Below are positions 1 through 8,760 of a DNA stretch of 64,000 nucleotides, piece after piece. The notes beneath the pieces were generated by a model. That model made no database searches and was not told the DNA's origin. It saw nothing but the letters and a program-made list of their open reading frames with translations. The translations under genes and the position numbers were made by a program. Position 1 is the stretch's first letter; each line of letters begins with the position of its first letter. The stretch comes from Selaginella moellendorffii. Its lineage: Eukaryota > Streptophyta > Lycopodiopsida > Selaginellales > Selaginellaceae. The stretch spans positions 609,205 to 673,204 of the forward strand of contig NW_003314337.1 of assembly GCF_000143415.4 (NCBI RefSeq), written 5' to 3'.

Positions 1-1
1 A

Positions 2-2425
2 GCGAAAGCACGTTGGACAGTCGTCGGGATCAGAGGCGTTTGATTCGAAAAGGAAGAAGGGCAACGAAAAGATGATAGGTAATGCCTCGCGGTTATGGCG
101 TGTGTGCTCATGCCATTCATTGCAGATCAAGGGCTGAGTGAAAGGAGCCAGTCACCACCTTCTGACTCAGATTCCTATGGCGGACTCCCCTTCCCCAATC
201 TCAATGGAGAGGTACAATGGATGAGGGATGCTTTTCAAGTCAGGGCCACGTTTTTCTCATCTCGTCGTCTTCAAAGGGTGCAAGAACGTGCAGAAACCAT
301 GTTAAGACAGTCGCGTGAGGATACGGTCCTAGGTCAAGCACTAAAACAGGCTATGGATGTCTTGTATTTTGAGATGGAGACTCGGCTAGATGATTTTCCC
401 AAGATGGTCCTGGAAAAACAAGCCATCCAGCCTGAGCAGCCTATGGAAGAAATGCAGGAGGGGGATGAGGAGCCAGAGAAAGATAATGAGCAGGAAGAGC
501 AGAAGGACGAAGAGGAGGACAAAGAAGAGGAGGACGAAGAAGAGGAGGACGAAGAAGAGGAGGACGAAGAGGACTTGGATGGTCCTCACAATGGTGACGA
601 TCACAATAACGACGATGACGATGATGACGACGATGGCCAGCCTGAGGTGGCCAAAGAGCAGCGGAGGAAGGTCATACAAGACAAACCATCAGGTAAATAA
701 TAGTACATCCATTCCTAACCTTTTACCATTTCTAACATTGTCCATGTAGGTCGCAGAAGAAATGGTAAGTAGAGATTATTCAGTTGAATTAAGATACAAA
801 CTCTAGCCTTTAGTGTCGAGGAAGGATAATGCCAAGCAAGGGTCGAAACGTATGTCCAATCCTTCAGAATCAGCAGTGCGCCCAAGTGATATCGGTCCTA
901 GTTCCTCAATAGCAGTTGATGGTAAATACAGTATAGTCGATTCAATGTGCTAATGAGTTTGTTTTTAGTAGCACGGGAGGATACCATCTCAATCGAAGGG
1001 AGATATTTGGACATGCATATGGATCCGCTAGTGGACTCTACTTGCCTGCAAGAGTCATCAGAGCTGGTGGAGGCTACTATCCATGTCAACGCCAAGCAAG
1101 CTGACCACGCTCCACTTGATGCTGCCCATACCACTGAGTCAATCTTGTCCACGTATCCAACTGACGGTGACCAGGCGCCATTGGACCCGCATGAGGCCGC
1201 CCCAGCCGCCGAGCCGGTCGTATCCTCATTTCCAACGGACTCAACGTGTGCCCAATCGTCTGACTACGCGCCGTTGGAACCTCCCTACACCACCCCTGCT
1301 GCCTGTTCGGTCATGTCCACTTTGCCAACGGAGGCACCAGTTGAAATGGCGTGTGATCACACGCCATCGGAACCACCCCATGCCACTGTTGAGCCAGTTG
1401 TACCAGAGTCTACAGCTGAAATGGCATGTGCCCACACGCCATCGGATGCGATTGACCCCACATTGCAGAGGAGAGTATTTCCGCCCTTCACGTTTCCTCG
1501 ACCAAATTGTAGATGGTAAAATTGACTTGTACCATTTTTTATGCTGACGCATTTCATTTCAGAGTCACGGCGAAAGTACTGTATCGTTTTTGATCTGAAC
1601 GGTGTCCTTTTCTCCCATGAGCGTGGCTCGTCCTCGAATGTCACTGCACCCTCCAAAGCCTGCGGTCGCAAGTTGGTCAAAAGAGACAGATTCACATTAA
1701 TCACACGGGAGAAACTGCGGGATCTAATAATGACCATGCGACACTTAAAACAGAGGGCCGGGTTCAAATTGCAATTGGGAGTTTGGACATCCATGATGCG
1801 CCACAATGCATTAACGTTGCTACAGATGATGCACGATCAGACGCGAGTAATATTACCATTTGACTTTCTCCTAACGCAGGAGGATTGCTTGACTATGGTC
1901 CATGTGAGGGGTAGCAAGCCCATCTTCGTCAAGCCAGAGGCTGTAGTGATGAACCGGACTGCTAGGTCAAGTGAAATCCTCATCATCGATGACTCGCCGA
2001 TTAAAACTGCAGCGAACATGCACACATATGCAGTGCACCCCATCTCTTGCAGTATGGAAACTAGGGAGAAGAAACCGTATGTTCTGGGGGACCTTGCAAA
2101 ACGGCTTGAAGCGATGGTGATAGAGAACCGGCCAGTCCAGGAGGTGGCTGCAGAAATCAACCAAATGGCAGATGGAACGGTATATCAGAAGCCATTTGAT
2201 CGGACAGACACCAGTCATCATTTATGGCATGTATATTGTCTAGCCAAGCACTATCCGCATCTCCATAATCTGCTCAACCGGATGGGTTCTTCGACCACTG
2301 AACATGAGCGTGGACGTATTAGAGAAGAGATGGCATTACTATTGGGTTTAAATCCTGATAGTGTGGAGAGTGATGAAATTCCAAGGTTATTGTATAGGCG
2401 TTGGAGGCAAAAAATAACAGTCTGA
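2..2425 (+). CDS. Acidic protein with C-terminal FCP1/NIF-like HAD phosphatase domain, 5'-partial
   Basis: A multi-exon host gene whose 5' end lies outside the window. Exons that splice in frame at GT-AG sites are 2-78, 126-692, a 15-bp exon 750-764, 814-921, 969 to about 1515, and 1563-2425; introns are 47-57 bp. The N-terminal part has a basic KRKKGNEK stretch and a long Glu/Asp run (about 470-640), then a basic GRRRNVSRK stretch, then degenerate Pro/Thr-rich repeats (about 1090-1450). Exon 6 holds the HAD domain: motif I DLNGVL, motif II VWTSM, motif IV IIDDSP. FCP1/SCP phosphatases dephosphorylate protein Ser/Thr such as RNA polymerase II tail and normally read DxDxT/V in motif I; the second Asp is Asn here, so activity is doubtful. 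The 1516-1562 intron (47 bp) is clear, but the frame feeding it differs from the upstream Pro/Thr frame; a further intron 1408-1468 or a frameshift is needed. Nuclear location is inferred. Confidence 0.65.
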
Positions 2426-2850
2426 GATGGCATGTATTTATTTAAAAATGTAACTTATTATGGCATGGGGTTCCATGCCATTGTATTAATATTAAAAGAC
2501 AATTCTTTGAGAGGATTTGCATTTACAGCATGTTATTGGAAGTCTACGAAGTTGTTTTATTAATAAGGGGAAAGTAAAGATTGAATGGGGACTTGGGCTC
2601 CACCTAGACTCGGAGCAACTGAGCCAATATTAAAAGGATGGAAAGAAATTGGACGACGATGACAAGGAGAAGAGAGAGGTGAAGCAGTGGCAGGGGGAGG
2701 AGAAGTGATTAAGTAGACATTTCCTTGTTTAAAATAAAATGGCATGTGCCTCAATGCAGTTGAATTTTGTTATATTTATATACTATATAAAGATTTGGAA
2801 ACCTTATTTTACAAGTGGGATAATGACAATTCCCACTTTAATGAAATAGA
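2426..2850. other. 3' flank of the FCP1-like gene and AT-rich spacer
   Basis: No gene is visible between the FCP1-like stop codon and the start of LINE similarity at about 2851. The first 150 bases are AT-rich and probably 3' UTR. The tetramer-rich word ATGGCATG occurs three times (about 2427, 2460, 2740). Confidence 0.5.
2460..2481 (+). other. Perfect hairpin in the probable 3' UTR
   Basis: A 9-bp perfect stem ATGGCATGG / CCATGCCAT with a GGTT loop lies 35 bases after the stop codon. It could be an RNA structure in the 3' UTR or chance; no T-run follows. Confidence 0.4.
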
Positions 2851-4501
2851 GCTTCATCGCCTTGGTGTAGATTTTGTACGCTGTGGTGAGCATCGTTATT
2901 GGTCTCCAGTTACGCAACTCTTGAAGGTCCCCTCTCTTTGGAAGTAGTGCGATCTGGCCCTCCAGTATCTCCGCCGGGAGCTGCCCTGCTTGCTGCGCCT
3001 TCGTCCAGGCCTCCATCATCAGTGGACCAATCACCTCCCAGTTGTTCTGAAAGAATTTCGGGGGCAGTCCATCTACCCCAGGCATTTTGTCATCACTCAA
3101 TCTGTTCAAGGCCTTGCGGAGATCCTCTATGGTGAGATCTGCCACGAGTTGTTTGTTCCATTCCTGTGGGACTCTATGCAGCAGAGTTTTCAACACCTTC
3201 TTTGCTGCCTGGGCTCTGGCTGTAGTCCCTGGTTGTGCTGTGTACAACTGCTCATAGAACCTTTGTGCCAGTTCTTGCATGCCTTGCTGGTCCTCTACCA
3301 ACTTTCCATCTTCTGCCTTGAGACCAAGAATGGGTGGTGAGTCTGAGACTGGGCGGATACCTCTGTAGAAGGCCTTGTTCAGCAGCCGCTCGTTTACAGC
3401 AAATAAGTCCTCCTAAGTACGCACTCCGGAGCTCCAAGCCGCGAATTCCCTCTCCTGTAGTTCTGCTTCCCTCTGATCCAGGGCCGCTTGCCACCTTCCT
3501 GCGTCCTTGGCTGTCAGCACCATCCTCTGAGCTGCTGTCACCTTCTTCCTTGCTAGGCGCAGCTCCTTCATTACTTCGCCCTTTATCGCCCGCTGTCTCT
3601 CTCTTAGCTGGTCCGAGCAGCCTTGTAGCACTGTGGTGAGCACTAGTTCGCTTCCCTCCAGAATCCGACTAACTTGTGCCGCTGCCTGTGCATCTGCCAG
3701 GGTGTGGATTGAGATGGCTCGCTGCACTGCTTTACCTTTGTCTTTCTGGAGCTTGATTGTACACCGGACTGGGTCGTGGTCCGAAAAAGAGGGGAAACAT
3801 GGCCACGTCTTGAGACTCCCGCCATCTTTTCTCACTCTAGGGGAGGCATAGATCCTGTCCAGTTGTGATTGATAGCTTGTTGACTCCCGATGGGTGTAGA
3901 GGTGTGCATGGGGGGCGAATCCTTCCTTGTGCTGCAGGTCTACGAGGTCCAGCTGTTCTGCCAGTGCCAGCCATTGTAGTTGTTCCCGGCCCTGGATGGT
4001 CTCTTGGCCTCCTCTCCTGTCCTCTGTGTTTTCCACCATGTTGAAATCCCCTATCACCAGCCAATGCTCTGCCCGGCCTCTTGTTTTCACTCGAAGTTCT
4101 TCCCAGAAAAGGGTCCGAGCCTGTCTATTGGTTGGGGCGTAGACGTTTAGGATCCCCACTCGTCCAAAGTGCAAGCTGAGCACCAGGAGCTGCGCTCTCC
4201 CGGGCACCAACACTTCATGATCCCTCGCTTGCGCTGACCATCTGGTGGAAACCACAATGGCTGTGCCCCCCCCTAGCCTGGACCGAGCTGCTACCGCTGC
4301 GTTCCACCAAGTTTTCCCTCTCATGCCGAAGTTGTAGTCCGGTTCAGCGTCCATCTTGTGTTCCTGGATGCATAGAAAGTCTATCCCGCCTTCCAGTCCC
4401 AACTCCCTTATATGTGACTTGAGTTGGATTTTTTTGTTGAGCCTACTGTCCGTGGAACTGAGGCCTCGGCAGTTCCATGTCAAGCACGTTAGGGTCGTCA
4501 T
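2851..4501 (-). pseudogene. LINE copy 1 ORF2, endonuclease plus partial RT, broken
   Basis: Starts MTTLTCLTWNCRGLSS at 4501. The apurinic-like endonuclease domain is complete (WNCRG, CIQEHK, IGDFNMVE, SDHDPV). An in-frame TAG at 3415-3413 replaces a CAG codon of copy 2 (T-Q-E-D), after which the same frame continues through the start of the RT domain (LPKRGDLQELRNWRPITM) and then loses similarity at about 2851. The catalytic FADD box of RT is missing. The element cannot supply its own reverse transcriptase. Confidence 0.85.
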
Positions 4502-7293
4502 GGTGCGACATACTTCCAGGAGGACCTGTTGGTGCTTGGCAGCGCCCTCCACTCTGTGGAGATGGTCCACACTGCCATTGGATTCCCTCGGTGTCTAGCC
4601 CAAGAGAATCCCCATACCGTGTACTTTGCGAATCCTGTCCATTCTATTATCGCTCGCTCCATCCGAGTTTGGTAGTCTCCGAGAGCTACTATCTCTGGGA
4701 AAGTCCCACTTCCACGCTGGACCAGCCAATCTTCTGCCTCTGACGTTGCCAGCTCTCTCTTCGGGGGAATCCATCGGATCGCCAAATTCACTGTTTTGGG
4801 GAGTACTGTCTGGAAGCCTTCCACGCTGGTTTCCACTGGGGGACCTTCAAAAAGCCTGCTCTTGGAGCCCGAACCTGCTACAGGTGGGGCCATTGGGAAC
4901 CTGATGTGCGGGGCACAATCTGGATCACGTTGTAGTAGCACCTTTTCTTCCTCCACTGGAAGCTCGAATGGCCGTTCCAGGGCCAATTTCTCCGTCCTCG
5001 CTGTGTATGCCGTCTCCTGGTGGCCCAGCCTCTGACAGATCCTGCATCTTTTTCCTGTGGTTTCTGTTTGGACCCTGATGTATTGTCCCAATACAGCCAA
5101 CTCCGTTGGGGTCTCTACTGGAGAGTCTACAAAGACTTTTAGCCTGATCGGCCCTAGCACTCCACCAGCTTCCACAGTATCCAGCCCTGAAGCAATATTC
5201 CCAATACTGCTTTCCACCAACTCTTTCACCACATCCTGTGATCTCATCTCCATCGGGACATCCCAGAGTGCAATATTGAGAGGAAAGCTCCCTCCCTTCA
5301 GTCGTGCTTGTTCTTCTGCAGTAAACCTTGGGACCCAAGGGTGGAAAGACACAGCCCATTGGCTGTCAATCACGCCATGCAGCTCCTCCGCTCGTCTTCT
5401 TGCCTCCTCATCCTCGAACACGACTGTGTAGCACCCTTTACCATGCAGGAGTAGCTTCTGGACCGTGATCCCTTTCTCCAACGATGCGTTGAGCCAATCG
5501 ATGGCTAGGCGTCCTGTTGGGAAGCTACCTCGGAAGACCGCAATAGTTGCTTTTAGTTTCAGCTCTGCTTCCTTGGCCGCCACTACTTGCTGCAAGTGGT
5601 CCCGCAGCTGCACTGCTTTAGTCCTGCTATTGTGCATTACCCTCCCACTGTTGGGGGCCTGCACGTTTGTCTTCGTCTCTAAGCCGTCTCCACTTCCATG
5701 CGTGCCCTCCTTGCTGTTCTGTCCTGCATCAGCGTCCTGGTCCTTGGGTCCCTCAGGGTCCTTGGACTGGTCCTCTCTCCCACTGTTTCCTCCATCCCTT
5801 TCTGCTTGATCTTTGGGGCACTCAGCTTCCTCTCTTTCGGACAGGTCTCCTGTTTTCTTTTCGATCACCTTGCCACCCCTCCTGGAGACTTGCTTCTTCT
5901 CGTGAACTGGTGAATCCTCTTGCTGTAGGAATTCTTCCACTGCTTCTGTCCACTCTGTCTTTTCTTGCTCCTTGCTCCACGCCTTCAACTTTCTCCTCGC
6001 CGCCTTGCGTTCCTTTTTCTTCTCTATTTTGTCCTTCTTGCACTCAATCTGGGCCTCTTCTCTCATTTGTTGCATTTCCCTCTTCTGGTCCTCGAGCAGC
6101 TCTGTAAGAGGCTTATCTAAGTCTCTACGCTTCTGCTGCTCCCCTTGGTTGTCTTTCCCCTGTCCGCTTTGGGTGGCCATCCTTTCTTCCAGGTTTAGCG
6201 GTTTTGCCTTGTCCAGATTCTTCCTGCTCTCCATCTCGTCCACAACTAGGTGGAAAGCCTCCTTGTATGCTGGGCCGAGTACTAGGTCCTCCCTGAGTGC
6301 ATTTGTCTCTTGGTGCCAGATTTCTGCCATGAGGATATCCTGGTGTAGGATGAGATCCTCTGAGGAGCTCCTACTAAGCTTCTGCTTGAAGTCCCTCGAG
6401 CACCAACGCAGCTCTCCTACGTCGGACAAGCAAGGCATGCACTCCTGTACGTCAACTATCCTCGTAGGGGGCTTGATCTTTGGTTGAGATCCCACCAATT
6501 TAGCGGGAGACTGCAGCTTCGGCTCCTTCAGTTTATTTGTGAGGTCTGAGAGGCATCTGTGAGCGAACTTGTGACTGAGTGAGACCACAATGTTCCTGTC
6601 TCTGATGTTCGCCTGATCCAGTGGCAGGACATTGTCCCCTGGTGCATTCTCTCTCCCTTCCTGTTCATTCGGGCTCCTCTGACTTTCCAGGTCGGCCCTT
6701 GTCTCTCGTCGCTGGGTGTGTGGTGTTGGAGAGGGCCCTTGTTCCCCCCTGGGCTCGGTGGTGGGGGACAACGCACTCCCCTGATTATCCTCTTTTCCTG
6801 TTTCTGCCCTTGCTCGGCTTGTCTCGCCTCGCTCACGCGTGCCTCTCCCTTGTTTACGTGGTGTTGTTGTCCGGGAGCCTTCGCCACCTTTCCTCTCCCG
6901 ATTCGGTGTTACCATTTCCCCTGCCTCTGGGGCTCTCGAGAGACTCCCCTGAGTTGCGTTTCCCAGCAACTGGAGTTGTTCCACTGGTTCTTTCTCCACT
7001 GGAAATATGATGCTTAGCCCCGCACTCTGCTCTAGTACGCCAAACCTTATGGGACTTCTCGCATCCTCCTCTTTTTCCCATACCTTCTTTGCCAACCTCC
7101 CTAGGCTCCTCGTCCACCTGGGGCTTAGCCTTCCCTCGATCTCGTCCTTCTGCGTTTTTGTTCCCCGAGTGTTTTTAGTGGATTGCGAGTCCTCCTTGTC
7201 CCGGCTCGAACCCGACCCTTCGTCTATTCCAGCTTGGTTAACCTTGCATCTGTCCACCGAACGAACTGAGCTGACTGGGGCACCTCCGACCAC
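4498..7293 (-). CDS. LINE copy 1 ORF1 (gag-like RNA-binding protein)
   Basis: About 931 open codons directly after the in-frame TGA, with no near-5' ATG: the ATG that copy 2 uses (MDRCKVNQ) is GTG here. The first two thirds are charged and rich in Glu, Lys and Gln (predicted coiled coil). The last third holds a plant LINE ORF1-type domain around FRGSFPTGRLAIDWLN and a CCHC zinc knuckle region CRICQRLGHQETAY, in which the last zinc-binding Cys is Tyr. ORF1 proteins of LINEs coat the element RNA. The stop TGA overlaps the ORF2 start as ATGA. Compared with copy 2 it carries a 20-residue insertion near the N-terminus. Confidence 0.75.
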   Translation of the reverse strand: MVGGAPVSSVRSVDRCKVNQAGIDEGSGSSRDKEDSQSTKNTRGTKTQKDEIEGRLSPRWTRSLGRLAKKVWEKEEDARSPIRFGVLEQSAGLSIIFPVEKEPVEQLQLLGNATQGSLSRAPEAGEMVTPNRERKGGEGSRTTTPRKQGRGTRERGETSRARAETGKEDNQGSALSPTTEPRGEQGPSPTPHTQRRETRADLESQRSPNEQEGRENAPGDNVLPLDQANIRDRNIVVSLSHKFAHRCLSDLTNKLKEPKLQSPAKLVGSQPKIKPPTRIVDVQECMPCLSDVGELRWCSRDFKQKLSRSSSEDLILHQDILMAEIWHQETNALREDLVLGPAYKEAFHLVVDEMESRKNLDKAKPLNLEERMATQSGQGKDNQGEQQKRRDLDKPLTELLEDQKREMQQMREEAQIECKKDKIEKKKERKAARRKLKAWSKEQEKTEWTEAVEEFLQQEDSPVHEKKQVSRRGGKVIEKKTGDLSEREEAECPKDQAERDGGNSGREDQSKDPEGPKDQDADAGQNSKEGTHGSGDGLETKTNVQAPNSGRVMHNSRTKAVQLRDHLQQVVAAKEAELKLKATIAVFRGSFPTGRLAIDWLNASLEKGITVQKLLLHGKGCYTVVFEDEEARRRAEELHGVIDSQWAVSFHPWVPRFTAEEQARLKGGSFPLNIALWDVPMEMRSQDVVKELVESSIGNIASGLDTVEAGGVLGPIRLKVFVDSPVETPTELAVLGQYIRVQTETTGKRCRICQRLGHQETAYTARTEKLALERPFELPVEEEKVLLQRDPDCAPHIRFPMAPPVAGSGSKSRLFEGPPVETSVEGFQTVLPKTVNLAIRWIPPKRELATSEAEDWLVQRGSGTFPEIVALGDYQTRMERAIIEWTGFAKYTVWGFSWARHRGNPMAVWTISTEWRALPSTNRSSWKYVAP

Positions 7294-7296
7294 TGC

Positions 7297-7713
7297 TCAT
7301 GGCTCCCTCGTCTTGGGCCTTCTGGTCGCAACCATCCCCTTGAGGAGCTTGAGATTCTCTTCTGCCCGGGCCATTGTCTCCTTCGTTTCTCTCTGTATTT
7401 CTTCTGTAAGCTCCTCTATCTTTTTCACCTTCTGCTTCTCACTGTCCAACCCCTGGAGCTGCTCCATCTGCAGGACTCCTCCCTTGGATACATTGCTGCT
7501 GAGATCCATATTCGTCTTACCAGGCCCTGCGCTGCCGTGGCAGCCGAGGGGTTGCTGCTTCGTGCCCATTGGGATTTTGTGGCTTGCTGTTCGTCCTTTG
7601 ATCAGTCCACCTTGGGGTAGGCGAATACTGAGACCTCTCCCTCTTGACCCTTGTCCCAGCGTGATGGGCTGCCCTCGAGCTCTTCCTCTGCCTGGCGAAT
7701 TGATTGGGTCCAT
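7297..7713 (-). CDS. LINE copy 1 ORF1 N-terminal segment, RG-rich
   Basis: From the first ATG (MDP...) this reads about 138 codons to an in-frame TGA at 7299-7297. The first 30 residues are rich in Arg-Gly (GRGRARG, SRGRG), followed by a predicted helical stretch rich in Glu/Lys (KKIEELTEEIQRE). After the TGA the same frame stays open for 931 further codons, so this and the next segment probably formed one ORF1. The homologous copy at 16014-16430 ends at a TGA in the same place. Function is unknown; RG motifs in other proteins bind RNA or are arginine-methylated. Confidence 0.6.
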   Translation of the reverse strand: MDPINSPGRGRARGQPITLGQGSRGRGLSIRLPQGGLIKGRTASHKIPMGTKQQPLGCHGSAGPGKTNMDLSSNVSKGGVLQMEQLQGLDSEKQKVKKIEELTEEIQRETKETMARAEENLKLLKGMVATRRPKTREP

Positions 7714-7812
7714 CCTGGGCGCAAGAAAATGAGACAACACAGAGAACAGAATAGAAAGATCCTTCCCTGGGCCTCACGGCGGATGCCCCTGCCGACGGTG
7801 GCAAGTGTGGTA

Positions 7813-7826
7813 GGTCCCTGGGTCGA
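7813..7826 (+). repeat. 14-bp LINE boundary motif, copy a
   Basis: GGTCCCTGGGTCGA sits exactly between the 5' end of LINE copy 1 and the 3' end of the 7827-8642 fragment. The same 14 bases occur at 8643, 16655, 17877 and 19119. Read as a target-site duplication or as the LINE 3' terminus. Confidence 0.8.
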
Positions 7827-8642
7827 TGCAACGTGTATGTACATTTCTCCAAGTCCCTTAGGGACTGATACAAAAAGCAAGAATCCCTTAGTGCTGTTCA
7901 CTCAACTACGCTGTCCTGCAATTCTCCACCTAATAGTGATCGCTGCCCTCCAATCGTGGCTGCTGTGGTCGTCGCCTCCGCAGTGCATCCAGTGCCAGAT
8001 CGCCACGTCGAGCCTCCTTTGTTACCGTGTCCGAAGGTCTCCATTTCCACTTGACCTCCCCCTCGTGTTCAGTTCCGTAGCACGGAGTCCATAGTCGTCG
8101 CCAAGCTGTGAGTGCCTCCCTGTTTTTCCCATGTTCCTGGAGCAGCGTATCCCTTAAGCGGATAGCAGCTAGTGTGAGCCTCCACCAGTTCGCCATGATC
8201 GCTGAAATCCGAGCGCACTGCCCTTCAAAGTGGTTGTGGTTCCGAGCCTCCCAGAGTGCCTGTACCCCGGAAGCCCGCCATACCTCCCATCTCGCCCGTC
8301 CAAGGGCCTCCCACACTGTAGTCCCAACTTCGGCGCCTACCGCGTCCCACCTAACTCAGGTGCCCCATCCTGAGCGTCCCCAACACCCGATCTTCCGCCA
8401 AGCTGCTCCTGTGCTTGGTCCCCTTGCCTCTAGAAACCATTGGGTGATATCCCCTTCTCGAATTTCGAACTCCTGCTTGTCCCCTAGTTCCCTCGTCGCT
8501 TTTGCTACCTGCCGCCACGTCTCCTTGGCCACGTCACAATCCCAGAGGAGGTGTGTGACCGTCTCCAGTTCCCCGCATTCCGGACACTTGCGAGCATTCT
8601 CCGCTTGAAATCGCTGGCCTACTGGCAGCCCATTCGAGCCCA
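7827..8642 (-). mobile_element. LINE 3' fragment X (end of ORF2 and 3' UTR)
   Basis: About 0.8 kb matching the 3' end of copy 2: the C-terminal ORF2 region ending RLEGSDHY, then the 3' UTR with the palindrome AGTCCCTTAGGGACT. It is 5'-truncated inside the zinc-finger region (LPVGQRFQ) at about 8637 and flanked on both sides by the 14-bp motif. It carries more substitutions relative to copy 2 than the 16669-17876 fragment does, so it is the older insertion. Confidence 0.85.
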
Positions 8643-8656
8643 GGTCCCTGGGTCGA
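8643..8656 (+). repeat. 14-bp LINE boundary motif, copy b
   Basis: The same GGTCCCTGGGTCGA between fragment X and the 3' end of full-length copy 2; six extra bases (AGCCCA) precede it. Confidence 0.8.
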
Positions 8657-8760
8657 TGCAACGTGTATGTACATTTCTCCAAGTCCCTTAGGGACTGATA
8701 CAAAAAAGCAAGAATCCCTTAGCGCTGTTCACTCAACTACGCTGTCCTGCAATTCTCCAC

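Larger units (their letters stand above)
2851..7812 (-). mobile_element. LINE copy 1 (L1-type), 5' part complete, 3' part missing
   Basis: A minus-strand non-LTR retrotransposon collinear with full-length copy 2 from the 5' UTR through ORF1 and the first part of ORF2. Similarity stops at about 2851 in the reverse transcriptase region, so the rest of RT, the zinc-finger region and the 3' UTR are absent. This is opposite to the usual 5' truncation of LINEs and points to a deletion or later rearrangement. Its 5' end abuts the 14-bp motif at 7813. Confidence 0.85.

Noticed and set aside
386-679. 97-codon minus-strand hydrophobic ORF
   Set aside because: Antisense of the Glu/Asp run; poly-Leu/Val is its mirror.
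5057-7732. Many plus-strand ORFs of 70-240 codons across the LINEs
   Set aside because: Antisense shadows of ORF1 and ORF2, which carry the recognisable domains.
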